Positions 1 through 9,732 of a stretch of 45,841 nt of DNA are shown in pieces; the first letter of the stretch is position 1; every line of letters starts with the position of its first letter. Source of the stretch: Bifidobacterium biavatii DSM 23969 (GTDB taxonomy: Bacteria > Actinomycetota > Actinomycetes > Actinomycetales > Bifidobacteriaceae). The stretch covers positions 1 to 45,841 of the forward strand of contig NZ_JGYN01000040.1 in NCBI RefSeq assembly GCF_000741165.1. The letters run 5' to 3'. The notes under the pieces were generated by a model that did no database searches, was not told where the DNA came from, and was given only the letters and a program-made list of their open reading frames with translations. The translations under genes were made by a program, and so were the position numbers.

Positions 1-2
1 CC

Positions 3-278
3 TGGGACCAGGGATCCGAACTCGCCCTGCACCAACGCGTTTCCACGGCCCTTGACATGCAAGTGTACTTCTGCGACCCGCACTCACCATGGCAGCGCGG
101 CACGAACGAGAACACGAACGGACTCCTGCGCCAGTACTTCCCAAAAGGCACCGACCTGAGCGAGTACCCCGAACAGTATCTCGACACAGTAGCCGCAGAA
201 CTCAACGACCGGCCAAGAAAAACCCTCGGATTCCAAAAACCATCCGAGAAAATCCTCGAACTCATCAACGCCGCATGA
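3..278 (+). CDS. IS30-family transposase, C-terminal part (5' end outside the window)
   Basis: The open frame runs in from the window edge, reading WDQGSELALHQRV, so the gene is cut by the edge and not truncated in nature as far as can be seen. The visible 91 residues match the C-terminal half of IS30-family DDE transposases: DPHSPWQRGTNENTNGLLRQ carries the conserved N and E of the catalytic core. The tail LNDRPRKTLGFQKPSE is the usual IS30 ending. An IS end probably lies soon after the stop, around 331-358 (GTGTTGCAACCACCAC), but the left end is missing, so the inverted repeat cannot be confirmed. The family call is firm; the exact IS is not identified. Confidence 0.9.
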   Translation, partial: WDQGSELALHQRVSTALDMQVYFCDPHSPWQRGTNENTNGLLRQYFPKGTDLSEYPEQYLDTVAAELNDRPRKTLGFQKPSEKILELINAA

Positions 279-569
279 TACGATCACACCATTCCAAGAC
301 CGCCATCAAGAGCGGCAAACACCCCAAGTGTTGCAACCACCACTAAAATCCGCCCTTGCTCGCATGAATATAGGGGATGATCATAGGCCGTCATGCTGAC
401 TATAGGGTATTTTACCGGTAAATGCCCCTATATTGACCGATTTTCATCTCTCTTGCGAAACAAAATGAGGAAAATCCCCCCTATAACTCGGGGGTGAGGT
501 GTATGTTTTGGTAACGAGATGAGATTTTCGACAGCAAACGAGCCAGAAGTGGAAAAGGCGAGCTTGGAT
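279..569. promoter_or_regulatory. Intergenic region with inverted repeats upstream of the pilus genes
   Basis: No gene is supported here. After the likely IS30 end come several symmetrical sequences: AATATAGGGG at 367-376 is repeated inverted as CCCCTATATT at 425-434, and TTTACCGGTAAA at 411-422 is a perfect 12-base palindrome. A C6 run (476-481) faces a G5 run (490-494) across a short loop. These lie where the promoter of the tip adhesin gene should be, so a regulator site or a slippage-prone promoter is plausible. That role is inferred from position only. Confidence 0.4.
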
Positions 570-1586
570 ATGACACGATTCACGCGACGTTGCGGCAAGC
601 TGGTCGCGGCCGTGCTGGCCGGCGGCATGATCCTCGCCACGCCAGCGACCGCGATCGCGGAACCTGCGGCCGATGCGGTGGCCGGAACGCCCGCGGCTGA
701 TTCGGCCGTCGCGTTCCCCACAGAAACGATGACGGGATGCGATGACGTGCAGACGTGGGCAAAACTGGTCGAATGCGCGGGCAACACGGCGCAGGACACG
801 ATCGTCACGGTCACCGCGCCGATCGTCGCCGACAAGGATGCGACGGTGAACGTCACGAAGACGATCGGCCTGACCACCAAGCTCGACGGGCCGACGCCCG
901 TCCTGACCTCGGCCGACGGGGACACGACCGGCCAGCTGTTCGACGTCAAGTCCGGCGGCAAGCTGATCGTCGGCGCGGACGCGAACGACAAGTTCACGTA
1001 CGGCGGCACGAAAGACAAGACAGCGACCCGCCGGTTCGCTCGCATCGAGGAGAACGGCGTCATGCAGGTCAACGGCGGCACGTTCCGCTATCTGACGGTG
1101 AATGATCTTCCGGAGACCGTCAGTAAACAGAACGAAACCGCTGCGGTCGCGTTGAACATGGGCGGCACGCTGCTCGTGAGCGGCGGTACGTTCGACCACA
1201 TCGACACCGGCTCAGCCGGCGCGACAGGCGTGTTCTCCAATAACGGCGGCACGGTCACGATCGACGACGGCACATTCAAGAACAACACGGGCGTGCGCGG
1301 CAGCGTCCTGTCCGACATGGACGTGACCGGAGCTAATTCGTCTACCGTGACGATCAACGGGGGCACGTTTGAGAGCAACCACACTTCATATGCGGGTGGT
1401 GTCGCCTATTTGACCAACACGGGCAAGACCGACGGCAAGTATGAGGGTGTATACAAGGTCACCGGCGGCACATTCGTCGGACACCCAAGGTGGCGTGATC
1501 CATTCCGGCGGCAGTTTGACGGTTTCCGACGGCACATTCACGGGCAATGTTGCGAAGGGCAATGGCGGCGGTGCCCTGTCCAATAG
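570..1586 (+). pseudogene. Pilus tip adhesin, 5' fragment (frameshifted)
   Basis: This is the N-terminal part of a large LPxTG surface protein whose frame breaks near 1470-1482. The start at 570 is preferred over the in-frame ATG at 519: it has AAAAGGCGAG upstream and begins MTRFTRRCGKLVAAVLAGGM, a typical export signal ending near ATAIAEP. Repeats of the form V-x-(G/D)GTF (VNGGTF, VSGGTF, IDDGTF, INGGTF) recur about every 30-40 residues, as in right-handed beta-helix adhesins. After GGTFVG the frame turns into arginine-rich nonsense (PRWRDPFRR) and stops at 1586, while the adhesin continues one frame over. One extra base (or two missing) would explain it. Real loss, phase variation and sequencing error cannot be separated here. 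Confidence 0.75.
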
Positions 1587-4287
1587 CGATGCCGGCAGTC
1601 TGACGGTCACCGGAGGCTTGTTCACCGGCAATAGTCAGGATCCGGATCCCGGACAGTCGTGCGGTCTCGAAACGAACGACGGACCCTGTTGGAGGGGCAC
1701 GGCCGGCGGTGGCGCCATCTATTCGACGGGCACGGCCAGCAGTCTGACGATTCAGGGCGGCGTCACATTCAAGGGCAATTACGCGAAGGCCCGTAATTTC
1801 GGTTCGGGCGGCGGTGCGATCTGGGCGCAGGGCAAATTGTGGATCCGCAACAGCGCCGACGCCAGCGCGAACAAACCGGTGTTCGAGGGCAACTGGGCTT
1901 CGATCAGCCAACCCACTGCCCCTGCGACCAATAAGGATATTCCGACGATGCTGACCGGTCCAGCCACGCAGGTGACTGCGGGCGGCGCGGGCGGAGCAGT
2001 GTTTCTGATGAACAATTCAACCGCGTTCATCACCGGCGGCGACTACCGGAACAACGCGTCCGGATACTTGGGTGGCGCGATCTACACGGAGGAAAGCACG
2101 ACCACGTACGTGGGGCGTGCGGTCGCATGGGAGAATACGGCGGGTCATTTCGGCGGCGGTCTGTGGTTCTGCCCGTCGGGTAATTCTGCCGCGTCCAAGG
2201 GCGGCAATATCGCCTTGTTCGACAACAAGGTGAACGATACGCTGGACGCGAACACGGACAACCGGTCCACGGCGGGCACGCAGAACAAGACCGCCGGTTC
2301 CGACCTTGCGATCATGAACCCGTACCACAAAAGCCGATACCGTATCCGTTCGAATACGTTCCAGTTGATGGATACCTGGTTCACCAGTCGTGATTCGAGT
2401 ACGGTGGACTGGTATTGGGACGGCACTCCTTCTCTGTACGCCAGCGGCTATCAGGACAAATGGCTTGGAGGCGACGCCGACCAGTCCGTCTCCACGTACA
2501 ACGGGGTAGACGGCCACGCGAACCGTTACGACGAAAATTCCACGAACAACGTGAAAATCGACATCACCACCGCTGATAATCATTCGGTGACTACCTGCCT
2601 CTACTACACGTATGGCCGTGATCAAGGAAACGATGGCCAGATTGATGCCACCAACATCAACACGCAGGCCGACTGCACTGGCAAGGGCTATTATCAGGAT
2701 GGTTTCGGCAATCAGGGACTCGCATTGAAGGCCGACGTCACGAACGCGACCGAAAAAGATAATGCGCAGTCGACCGGCCAGATCCTGATCAGCGGCAACG
2801 GGGCGCGCCTGTCGGGCGGTGGTTTTGGTTCGAATGGCGTGGTCGTATTCGACAGCCCGTATTCGATGAGCTGGAACAAGGCCGACGCGAATACCAAGGA
2901 TCTGGTGACGTCGTCGTCCACGTGGAAGATCACCACCACGAACGCCCAGCTCGAGGACCGTGACGACGGGGAGGAGAAGAGCCCGTACATGGCCCCGTCG
3001 ATGCGCCCCGCGCAATGCCAGGCCGGAGGCACGTTGCCTAAAACCTGCTGGCAGAAGGACGAGGACGACAAGACGTGGTCGGTAACGGTCACGGACAACG
3101 ATCCGACGCGCGACAACGACAATACGATCGGTGCGATCAGCATCGACAATCTCGCGCCCGGCACGTACACGCTCAAAGAGACCGTCCCTCCAACCGGTTA
3201 CGAGCTGAACCCGACTGAGTACGTGTTCACGATCAAGGCTGCGGGCACTGACAACACGGTGCCCGAACAGCCCAAACTGTCGATTCAGACCGGCAGTGAT
3301 CAGCTGGTCGGTTCGGATGGCCGTACGATCGGCGACAAGCCTGTCACCGGCGTACTTCAGTGGAAGAAGATCAGTTCAACAACCAAACAGACAATTGACG
3401 ATTCCGAATGGACGATCACCGACACTAACGGCAAGACGGTCAACGGATACGCATCGATCGCCGACAATACCGGTGCCGACGGTTATCAAGGCAAGGATCA
3501 GAATAAGACCGCTGGCCTGTTCGAGATCAAACTCGACGCGACCGGCACTCAAGGGCTTGGTCCGGGAGATTACAAACTCGTCGAATCAAAGGTCCCCAGT
3601 GGCTACTGGCAGCCCACGACCAAAGAATACCCGTTCACGGTCCAGTCGGAATCCGGTACGATAACCGCCACGTGGACTGGCACCGGTATGGGCATGAGTG
3701 GCGAAATTGAAAACACGCCCACGAGAGTGTCCTGGACGAAAGTCGACGCCGGTTCTCACACCGCCATTGGCGGCGCGGAATGGAAACTCGTCCGTATTAA
3801 GACTGTCGACGGCACGCCCATCGGCTCTGACGAGCAGCCCGCGTGGACCGTACTCGACTGCGGTTCCGACCAAAATGGATGCACAGGTCAGACCGACGAT
3901 AAGCATCCAACCGACGCATCCGGGAACCGTTGGGCTGATTCAGACACCACCGCCGGCGGGTTCACGTTGGAACGACTCGAACCCGGCACGTACAAGTTGA
4001 CCGAAACCAAAGCCCCCGACGGATACACTCTCGCCCAGGTCAGTTACGAGTTCACCATCGGTCACACGGAAACCGCGGATGTGCGGATCGACCTGTCCGC
4101 CGGCGCGAACGGGATGATCCCCGTAACCCATCCGGACGAAGGCGGCAACCTTATCGCCAACGTGCGCACCGTGGCCGCTCTTCCGTTCACCGGCGGCATG
4201 ACCGAACGGTCCATGCTGGCTTACGGCCTGCTCTTGGCCGGTGCGGGCGCAGTCGTGTGGATGATCGGAGGACGCCGCCGTGCCTGA
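1441..4287 (+). pseudogene. Pilus tip adhesin, 3' fragment with CnaB domains and LPFTG anchor (frameshifted)
   Basis: This frame continues the adhesin of the previous entry. The first codons (MRVYTRSPAAHSS) are not family-like; homology resumes at DTQGGVIHSGGSLTVSDGTF. The beta-helix repeats run to about residue 270. Three CnaB/SpaA-like beta-sandwich domains follow, each ending in an E-box: YTLKETVPPTGY, YKLVESKVPSGY and YKLTETKAPDGY. These domains commonly form internal isopeptide bonds. The C-terminus has LPFTG (914-918), a hydrophobic helix and GGRRRA, a sortase signal. With the frame restored from 570 the product would be about 1238 residues, the size of a tip pilin. It sits 106 bases before the major pilin, as in two-gene sortase pilus operons. 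Without repair the C-terminal fragment has no export signal and should not reach the surface. Confidence 0.8.
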
Positions 4288-4393
4288 CCAAACGATACCC
4301 AGTACCGGCTACGGGTAAAGCCTTTCCCGCACCGTAACCATGACCCTTTGAGACAATCCATCATCCCAACCATCAATGAGGAGAGAACACAAT

Positions 4394-6043
4394 ATGAACA
4401 TCAGAAAGCCAATGGCCTTGCTGACCGCCATGGCCGCGCTTTTGGGAGGCCTCGCGTTCGGCGCGACCGCCCACGCTGACGAAGGCACCACGGTCACTAC
4501 GGACGTGACCTTCACGTTCACCGCTGACAATAAGGCTCAGCTTGAAAACCGTGATCTGAAGGCCTATAAAATCGCCGACTTCGTCAACTACGGCACCACC
4601 GACAAGCCGACATACGGCGTGAAAACCGCCGCCAACGCCAACCGTGACAAGCTCACGAGCGCACTGACCACCGCAGGATTCCAGAACATTCCCACCGACA
4701 ATTCCGTCGATCTGATGGCATGGTCCCTCGGACAGAAAACCACCAAAAACGATCAAGGCACGGTCACTCAGGTTGAATTCAATCAAGGTGACACTGGCAA
4801 GCCTTGGGGTGTGGGCACTGACTCGGTGAGCCGCAAGTTCGCTGACGCGCTCAAGGAGGACAACCCGTTCTATGAAACCAAGGCCACGACCGCATACGCC
4901 GTCCAAGCGGGCAAGAATGCAGAGGGCAAGTATACGGCGACGGTCACCCTGCCCGCGGGCATCTACCTGTTCCTCGACGAGGCGGCCAGCACCAACACCG
5001 TCACCCAGGCGATCCCCATGATCGTCAACACCGGCACCCTGTCCGACGCCGACACTCAGGGTAACAGGACGCTGACCTTGGTCACCACCGCGCCGACCAT
5101 CAACATGAAGAACTCGGCCGCCAGCGAACAGCAAAAGACGGTCGACAAGACGAGCGCGTCTGTGGGCGAAACCCTGAACTACACGCTGACCTACACGATC
5201 CCCAACCCCGTCCCCGAGGGCTTCACCCTCACTTTCAAGGATCAGCCCGGCAAGGGTCTGACCTACGATCCCAACAGCTTGAAGGTCACCGCCACGCCCA
5301 CCAACGGCACCGCAACCGAACTGACCGCCAACACCGATTACACCGTGACCAACAACCTCACGGACAACAAGGGCGACGGCAGCAAGACCATCGACATCGC
5401 GATCACAACGCCGGTCACGTACGCTGGCCAGACGATCACCGTCACCTATCAGGGTACCGTCAACAACGAGGCTGAAACTGCCTCCGGCCATGACTGGCAT
5501 GAGGTTCACAACAAGCTGGTCGACGCCAATGGAACCCCGATCACGGACGTGACGACCAAGGTCTTCGGCTTCTCGTTCACCAAGGTCGACGCACAGGGCA
5601 AAGCCCTGCAGGGCGCGAAATTCAAACTGAGCGTCGAAGACGGCCAGACCGGCGTGCTGCCTACTGACACCACGAACTACCCTTACGAAAACATTGAATC
5701 CGGGTCGGATGGCAAGGTGACGTTCAACGGTCTGAAGGCCGGCACCTACACCGTCACCGAAACCAGCCCCGCCGATGGTTACCTCGCCATGCCCGGCAAC
5801 CTTACGTTCACCGTCACCATCAGCGAGGACGGTGCCGTCGCGTTCGGCAAGGACACGTGGGGACTCGTCTCCACCGATAGCAACGGTGCCAAGGTTACCA
5901 ACGTGAAGTCCGTGACCGAACTGCCGTTGACCGGCGGCATGGGCATCATCCTGTTCGGCGTGGCCTCCCTGATCCTCGCCTCCGGTGCCGCGATCCTCGC
6001 GGTCCGCGCCCGCAGGACCCGCATGGCCCTGACCATGGCCTGA
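4394..6043 (+). CDS. Major pilin subunit, SpaA/FimA-like, LPLTG-anchored
   Basis: The 549-residue protein is the likely shaft subunit of a sortase-built pilus. The start at 4394 is chosen because GAGGAGAG lies 8 bases upstream; the earlier in-frame ATG at 4376 overlaps that ribosome site. A signal peptide (MNIRKPMALLTAMAALLGGL, ending AHA) is followed by pilin domains and a C-terminal CnaB domain with the E-box YTVTETSPADGY. LPLTG (510-514), a hydrophobic helix and an arginine-rich tail form the wall-sorting signal. The usual pilin motif with a lysine (VYPK type) is not obvious; a lysine in TINMKNSAA could stand in. No class C sortase follows directly; the only sortase here is at 9971. A strong terminator follows at 6091-6137. 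Confidence 0.85.
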   Translation: MNIRKPMALLTAMAALLGGLAFGATAHADEGTTVTTDVTFTFTADNKAQLENRDLKAYKIADFVNYGTTDKPTYGVKTAANANRDKLTSALTTAGFQNIPTDNSVDLMAWSLGQKTTKNDQGTVTQVEFNQGDTGKPWGVGTDSVSRKFADALKEDNPFYETKATTAYAVQAGKNAEGKYTATVTLPAGIYLFLDEAASTNTVTQAIPMIVNTGTLSDADTQGNRTLTLVTTAPTINMKNSAASEQQKTVDKTSASVGETLNYTLTYTIPNPVPEGFTLTFKDQPGKGLTYDPNSLKVTATPTNGTATELTANTDYTVTNNLTDNKGDGSKTIDIAITTPVTYAGQTITVTYQGTVNNEAETASGHDWHEVHNKLVDANGTPITDVTTKVFGFSFTKVDAQGKALQGAKFKLSVEDGQTGVLPTDTTNYPYENIESGSDGKVTFNGLKAGTYTVTETSPADGYLAMPGNLTFTVTISEDGAVAFGKDTWGLVSTDSNGAKVTNVKSVTELPLTGGMGIILFGVASLILASGAAILAVRARRTRMALTMA

Positions 6044-6060
6044 CCCATCCGATCGTCCGT

Positions 6061-6137
6061 CCGGAAACTGTTCCGGCCGGATAAGCGGTGACGAGAGGCG
6101 GAACTCCCTGAGTCACAGGGGGAGTCCCGCCTCTCGT
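6061..6137 (+). terminator. Hairpins after the major pilin gene
   Basis: Two stem-loops follow the stop codon. CCGGAA-ACTG-TTCCGG occupies 6061-6076. A larger one pairs ACGAGAGGCGG (6091-6101) with CCGCCTCTCGT (6127-6137), with further pairing inside, and leads into a T-containing stretch (TGTCTTG). The second is the better transcript end. Confidence 0.7.
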
Positions 6138-6204
6138 TGTCTTGAACTGAAGTCCTGCGGCTGCTCGCCTAGACGAGCCATCCGGCAACGGACGCTATAA
6201 GGAG

Positions 6205-6252
6205 AGGGGGCGTGGAGCCCGGCCACAGGAGATGCCGGACTCCACGCCCCCT
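6205..6252 (-). terminator. Hairpin after the CAP-domain surface protein gene
   Basis: AGGGGGCGTGGAG (6205-6217) pairs with CTCCACGCCCCCT (6240-6252), with GCCCGGC/GCCGG pairing inside. It lies about 30 bases past the stop of the minus-strand gene and separates it from the convergent pilus operon. Confidence 0.65.
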
Positions 6253-6281
6253 TCCGTTTGTTGAGGATAGGATGTTGGATC

Positions 6282-9200
6282 CTAGGCTTGGATGCGACGG
6301 CGCGTGAGCATGACGCCTACGCCCGCCATGGACAGTGCGACCGTCGCGATCAGCATGCCCAATGCGTCGGAACCGGTGGACGCCAGACCGGTCGCATTCG
6401 CAGCCGCGCCGATCTTCGGCGTGTCCACGGTCACGGCGTCATTCCAGTTCTTCTTGCCGGTTGTCGGAATCGTCACGTCCGTCTTGGACCCGGTGGAAGT
6501 GGAACCACTGCTGGACGACTGCCCGGTGGACGGCTTGGAAGTGGCTTGTCCCTGATTGCCGGTGGAGGGCTTGTCGCTCCCGTTCGTGTTCGGCTGGTCG
6601 GCCGGCTTGTTCTCGCCGGGCTGATCCGGCTGATCGGGGGTTTCGGGAGTGGACGGCTGATCCGTGGTTCCTCCGTCGTTGCCGCCGTTGTTGTCAGTCG
6701 GGGGGGTGGCCGGCTGATCAGGTTCTGGTTCCGGCTCGGGATCCGGCTCGGGATCCGGGTCCGGTGTCGGAGTCGGATCGGGATCGGGATCCGGAGTGGG
6801 ATCCGGGTCGGGCTTGGGGGTTTGTCCGGCGATCGCATCGTATTCCGCCTGCGCGGTCTTCAACGCGTCCTGCGCGTCCTTCAACGCCTGCGCGGCCTGG
6901 TCCACAGCCTTGAGCAATGCGGTCTGCTGGTCGACGGTCAGGTTTGACTGGTCGAGCTGCGCCTGCGCGGCCTTCAACGCTTCGGCAGCCGCATCGAGCG
7001 CAGTGGTCTTCTGGGAGAGCGTGGCATGCGCCTGACGCAACGCGGCGATCATTCCCGGTTTAACGCCCGCCTGCTCGGCGAGTTGATCCAGCTTGGATTG
7101 CGCGGCCTTGAGCTCGCTGCTGGCCTTGTCGGCGGCCTTGCGGGCGGTTGCCGCGGTCTCGCGCGCCTGACTTGCGGTCACGTTCGCCGACTGGAGCGTC
7201 TTGGCCGCGGCCTCGAGCTCGTCTTCCGCCTGACGTTGCCTGTCTTGTGCGGTCTTCAACGCCTGCGCGGCCTTGTCTGCGGTCTCGCGCAAAGCAGTGA
7301 GCGTAGACAGGTGCTGTTCGGCCTTGGTGAGCAGCGTGGTCTTGTCCTTGAGAGTGCCGGCGGCCATGTTCGCGGCGGTCTGCGCCTTCTCTGCCTGGTC
7401 GGCCTTGTCGGCGGCGGTCTGAGCGGCCTGCTCCGCTTCCTTGGCCTTGGCCTCAGTCTGGGCCTTGGCTTCCTTCGCGTCCGCTTTGGCCTGCTCGTAT
7501 TCACTCTGGAGACGGTCCACGGTTTCCTGATCGACGGGCTGCATGCCTTCCGTATCGGGATGCTGTGCCTTCCACTCGTCCAACGCCTTCTGCGCGGCTT
7601 CCTGCGCCGCCTTCAGCTCCTTGGCTGCCTGATCGGCCTGCTGCTGCTTGGCCTGCAGTTCGGCGAGTTCCTTCGCCTTGTCGGCGGCGGTCTGCGCCGC
7701 CTGATCGGCCTTGGCTTGCGCGTCCGCGGCGGTCTTGTCCGCAGTCTTGCCTGCCTCGACCTGCGCTTTGAGCGGATTTTCGTACTGGTCGAGCATGCTC
7801 GCGAACGACTTGGTGTCCGTGACCGTGCCCTGATCCTTGTACGAGGACTGCTGGGTGAAGTACCGCGTGTACCAGCCGTCATTGGGGTCGATCATCGCGC
7901 CGACACCGAACCCGGTGCTCGTCATCGACGTGTCGACGATGTTGAGATAGTGGCCGGTATCATGCCACAGCTGCTTGTACTGGGGTTGCGTGCTGATCCA
8001 GTACGCGTCGTTACGATGCGCGGCGAGCTCGGGATCCTTCGCCGCGGCCTCGTCGAACTGCTTCTTTTCACGCGTGTACCAGCCGTCGAACGGATTGTAG
8101 TCGTCGGTGGCACCGTACGCGATGTTCTCGTTCGCATCCCACCGGCCGGCACCCGTGTGCTGGAAACCGTTGACCTGGATTTCCTGATTCGCGCCGGCCG
8201 CGGTCGCCATGAGATAATCGGACACCTTGAGCTCGTCGAGTCCTTCGGCGCGACGCAACTGGTTGAACTGGTCGATGTAGGACAACGCCTTGCGGATGTT
8301 GTCGAGGTTGAAACTATCGTCCGTCTTGTCGGGGTTGATGATCCCGTCATTGATCCACTGGCGGATCGTCTCGTCGCTGTTGATCAGCTGCTTGGCCGCG
8401 TCGGAACCGTTGGCTTCGAGATAACCGAGATATCCTTTGTCGAGCTGCTGCTGCGCCTGTTCAGCGGCCTGCTTGCGTCCTTCGGCATCGCTCTTGGCCG
8501 CGTCCGCCGCATCTTGGGCGCTTTTCGCGTCGGCGGCAGCCTGATCGGCCGACTGCTGCGCCTGATCGGCCTGCGTTTTCGCCGTCTCCGCCTGCTTCGC
8601 GGCCTGATCGGCCTTAGCTTGGGCTTCTTCGAGCGCCTTGACGAGCCGATCCCGCTCATTCGCAGTCTGCGCCGCGTCGAGCTGCTTGGCGAGATCATCC
8701 ACCTTGCTCTCGGCCTGCTGCTGCTCGCTCTTCGCTGCTTCCGCCTGCTTCGCGGCCTGATCGGCCTGCGTTTTCGCCTCGTTCGCCTGCGTTTTCGCCG
8801 TCTCCGCGTCCTTTGCCGCCTGCTCGGCCTGCGCCTGCGCTTGGGACTGTGCTGTCTTAGCATCCTCCACGGCCTGCCCGGCCGCCGTCACGCCCTCTTC
8901 GGTCGCGCCGGCCTGCTTCGCTGCCTGATCGGCCTGATCGGCCGACTGCTGCGCCTGATCGGCCTGCGTTTTCGCAGCTTCCGCGGTTGCGGCCTTCGCG
9001 TCCGCAGTCGCCTGCGCCTGCTTCGCTGCCTGATCGGCCTTCGCCTGGTCCGCTTCGGCCTGCTGTGCCTGAGTTTCGGCCTTGACGGCCTCATCCTGCT
9101 TCGCTGCTTCCTGATCCACCGCCTCGCCGAGTTCGGGCGTGTAGTCGCCGCCCGCCTCGGTCTTCGCCTGATCATATGCGGCCTGCGCCTGATCCTTGTC

Positions 9201-9521
9201 GGACTGCGCTTGGTCGACGGTCGACTGCGACTGCTGCACGTTCTGTGCGGCCTGGTCGACCGCCTGCTTGGCGGCCTCGATCTCCTCGTCACTGGGCGCC
9301 GCTTCGACGGCCTTGTCATACGCCTCCTGCTTGGCGGCGACATCCTGCTTTGCGTCCTCGACCTTCTGCTCGGCCTCGCCCAGTGCGTCGACCGTCGCTG
9401 CCGGCGGCTGGACGTCCGGATTGTTGGACGTGACGTCGTCCGCCATGGCCGCCGGCGTTATCATAGAAACGGCGACCGTCGCAGACAACGCTGCCGCGAC
9501 CTTCCTGCTCATACTGCTCAT
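6282..9521 (-). CDS. Cell-wall-anchored coiled-coil protein with a CAP (SCP-like) domain
   Basis: The 1079-residue protein starts with a signal peptide (MSSMSRKVAAALSATVAVSM, cleaved near AMA). Residues about 45-360 are an Ala/Gln/Lys/Asp-rich coiled coil with near-repeats of QADQAAKQAE. Residues about 365-585 are a globular CAP-like domain: LRRAEGLDELKVSDYLM, FQHTGAGRWDANENIAYG and QLWHDTGHYLNIV carry the expected His and Glu positions. A second coiled coil runs to about 895, then a PDPDP/PEPEP wall-spanning stretch, a Ser/Thr/Pro-rich region, LASTG (1046-1050), a membrane helix and RRRIQA. LASTG is a variant of LPxTG. AAAGGAT lies 7 bases before the start. It is built like streptococcal-type rod-shaped adhesins, but the ligand is unknown. 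The repeats are prone to recombination. Confidence 0.85.
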   Translation of the reverse strand: MSSMSRKVAAALSATVAVSMITPAAMADDVTSNNPDVQPPAATVDALGEAEQKVEDAKQDVAAKQEAYDKAVEAAPSDEEIEAAKQAVDQAAQNVQQSQSTVDQAQSDKDQAQAAYDQAKTEAGGDYTPELGEAVDQEAAKQDEAVKAETQAQQAEADQAKADQAAKQAQATADAKAATAEAAKTQADQAQQSADQADQAAKQAGATEEGVTAAGQAVEDAKTAQSQAQAQAEQAAKDAETAKTQANEAKTQADQAAKQAEAAKSEQQQAESKVDDLAKQLDAAQTANERDRLVKALEEAQAKADQAAKQAETAKTQADQAQQSADQAAADAKSAQDAADAAKSDAEGRKQAAEQAQQQLDKGYLGYLEANGSDAAKQLINSDETIRQWINDGIINPDKTDDSFNLDNIRKALSYIDQFNQLRRAEGLDELKVSDYLMATAAGANQEIQVNGFQHTGAGRWDANENIAYGATDDYNPFDGWYTREKKQFDEAAAKDPELAAHRNDAYWISTQPQYKQLWHDTGHYLNIVDTSMTSTGFGVGAMIDPNDGWYTRYFTQQSSYKDQGTVTDTKSFASMLDQYENPLKAQVEAGKTADKTAADAQAKADQAAQTAADKAKELAELQAKQQQADQAAKELKAAQEAAQKALDEWKAQHPDTEGMQPVDQETVDRLQSEYEQAKADAKEAKAQTEAKAKEAEQAAQTAADKADQAEKAQTAANMAAGTLKDKTTLLTKAEQHLSTLTALRETADKAAQALKTAQDRQRQAEDELEAAAKTLQSANVTASQARETAATARKAADKASSELKAAQSKLDQLAEQAGVKPGMIAALRQAHATLSQKTTALDAAAEALKAAQAQLDQSNLTVDQQTALLKAVDQAAQALKDAQDALKTAQAEYDAIAGQTPKPDPDPTPDPDPDPTPTPDPDPEPDPEPEPEPDQPATPPTDNNGGNDGGTTDQPSTPETPDQPDQPGENKPADQPNTNGSDKPSTGNQGQATSKPSTGQSSSSGSTSTGSKTDVTIPTTGKKNWNDAVTVDTPKIGAAANATGLASTGSDALGMLIATVALSMAGVGVMLTRRRIQA

Positions 9522-9578
9522 AATCGGATCCTTTCATCCCGTGGATGGCTCCTCAAACTTCCATCCAACTACCCACTA

Positions 9579-9600
9579 TTGTAGTCGAATCCGACTACAA
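9579..9600. promoter_or_regulatory. Perfect inverted repeat between divergent genes
   Basis: TTGTAGTCG (9579-9587) and CGACTACAA (9592-9600) are perfect 9-base arms around AATC. It lies about 60-80 bases upstream of the minus-strand surface protein start, where a promoter and operator should be. No T-tract follows, so an operator is more likely than a terminator. Confidence 0.5.
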
Positions 9601-9662
9601 ATGATGTTGTTTTTGGTTTGGGCGTGTCGCGTCGGTGTGGTGGCTTTTTTCTGGTTTTTCCG

Positions 9663-9675
9663 CTGATCACGCACG
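9663..9675 (+). promoter_or_regulatory. Shared motif CTGATCACGCACG, copy A
   Basis: This 13-base sequence is repeated exactly at 15435-15447 and 38878-38890. An inverted near-copy lies at 38960-38971. Here it is 57 bases before the antitoxin-sortase pair. Copies A and B both follow GTTTTT by 3-4 bases. Its placement before several operons suggests one shared DNA-binding regulator; the protein that reads it is not shown. Confidence 0.6.
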
Positions 9676-9688
9676 GATGGTCTGTCGT

Positions 9689-9702
9689 ATGCTGGGTAGC
9701 AT
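9689..9702. promoter_or_regulatory. Small inverted repeat before the antitoxin gene
   Basis: ATGCT (9689-9693) and AGCAT (9698-9702) flank GGGT, 31 bases before the antitoxin start. Ribbon-helix-helix antitoxins usually bind short inverted repeats in this position. The arms are only 5 bases, so chance is possible. Confidence 0.3.
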
Positions 9703-9732
9703 GTATCCCGTCGACATGGAAAGAGGATTCTC

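Noticed and set aside
2017..3015. Minus-strand open frame of 332 residues inside the tip adhesin
   Set aside because: Composition is that of a GC-rich antisense frame, and the plus strand codes for clear adhesin domains throughout.
7026..9584. Long plus-strand open frame of 852 residues opposite the CAP-domain protein
   Set aside because: It is a shadow: Leu/Arg/Gly-rich sequence caused by the repeated codons of the coiled coil on the other strand, with no ribosome site or family match.
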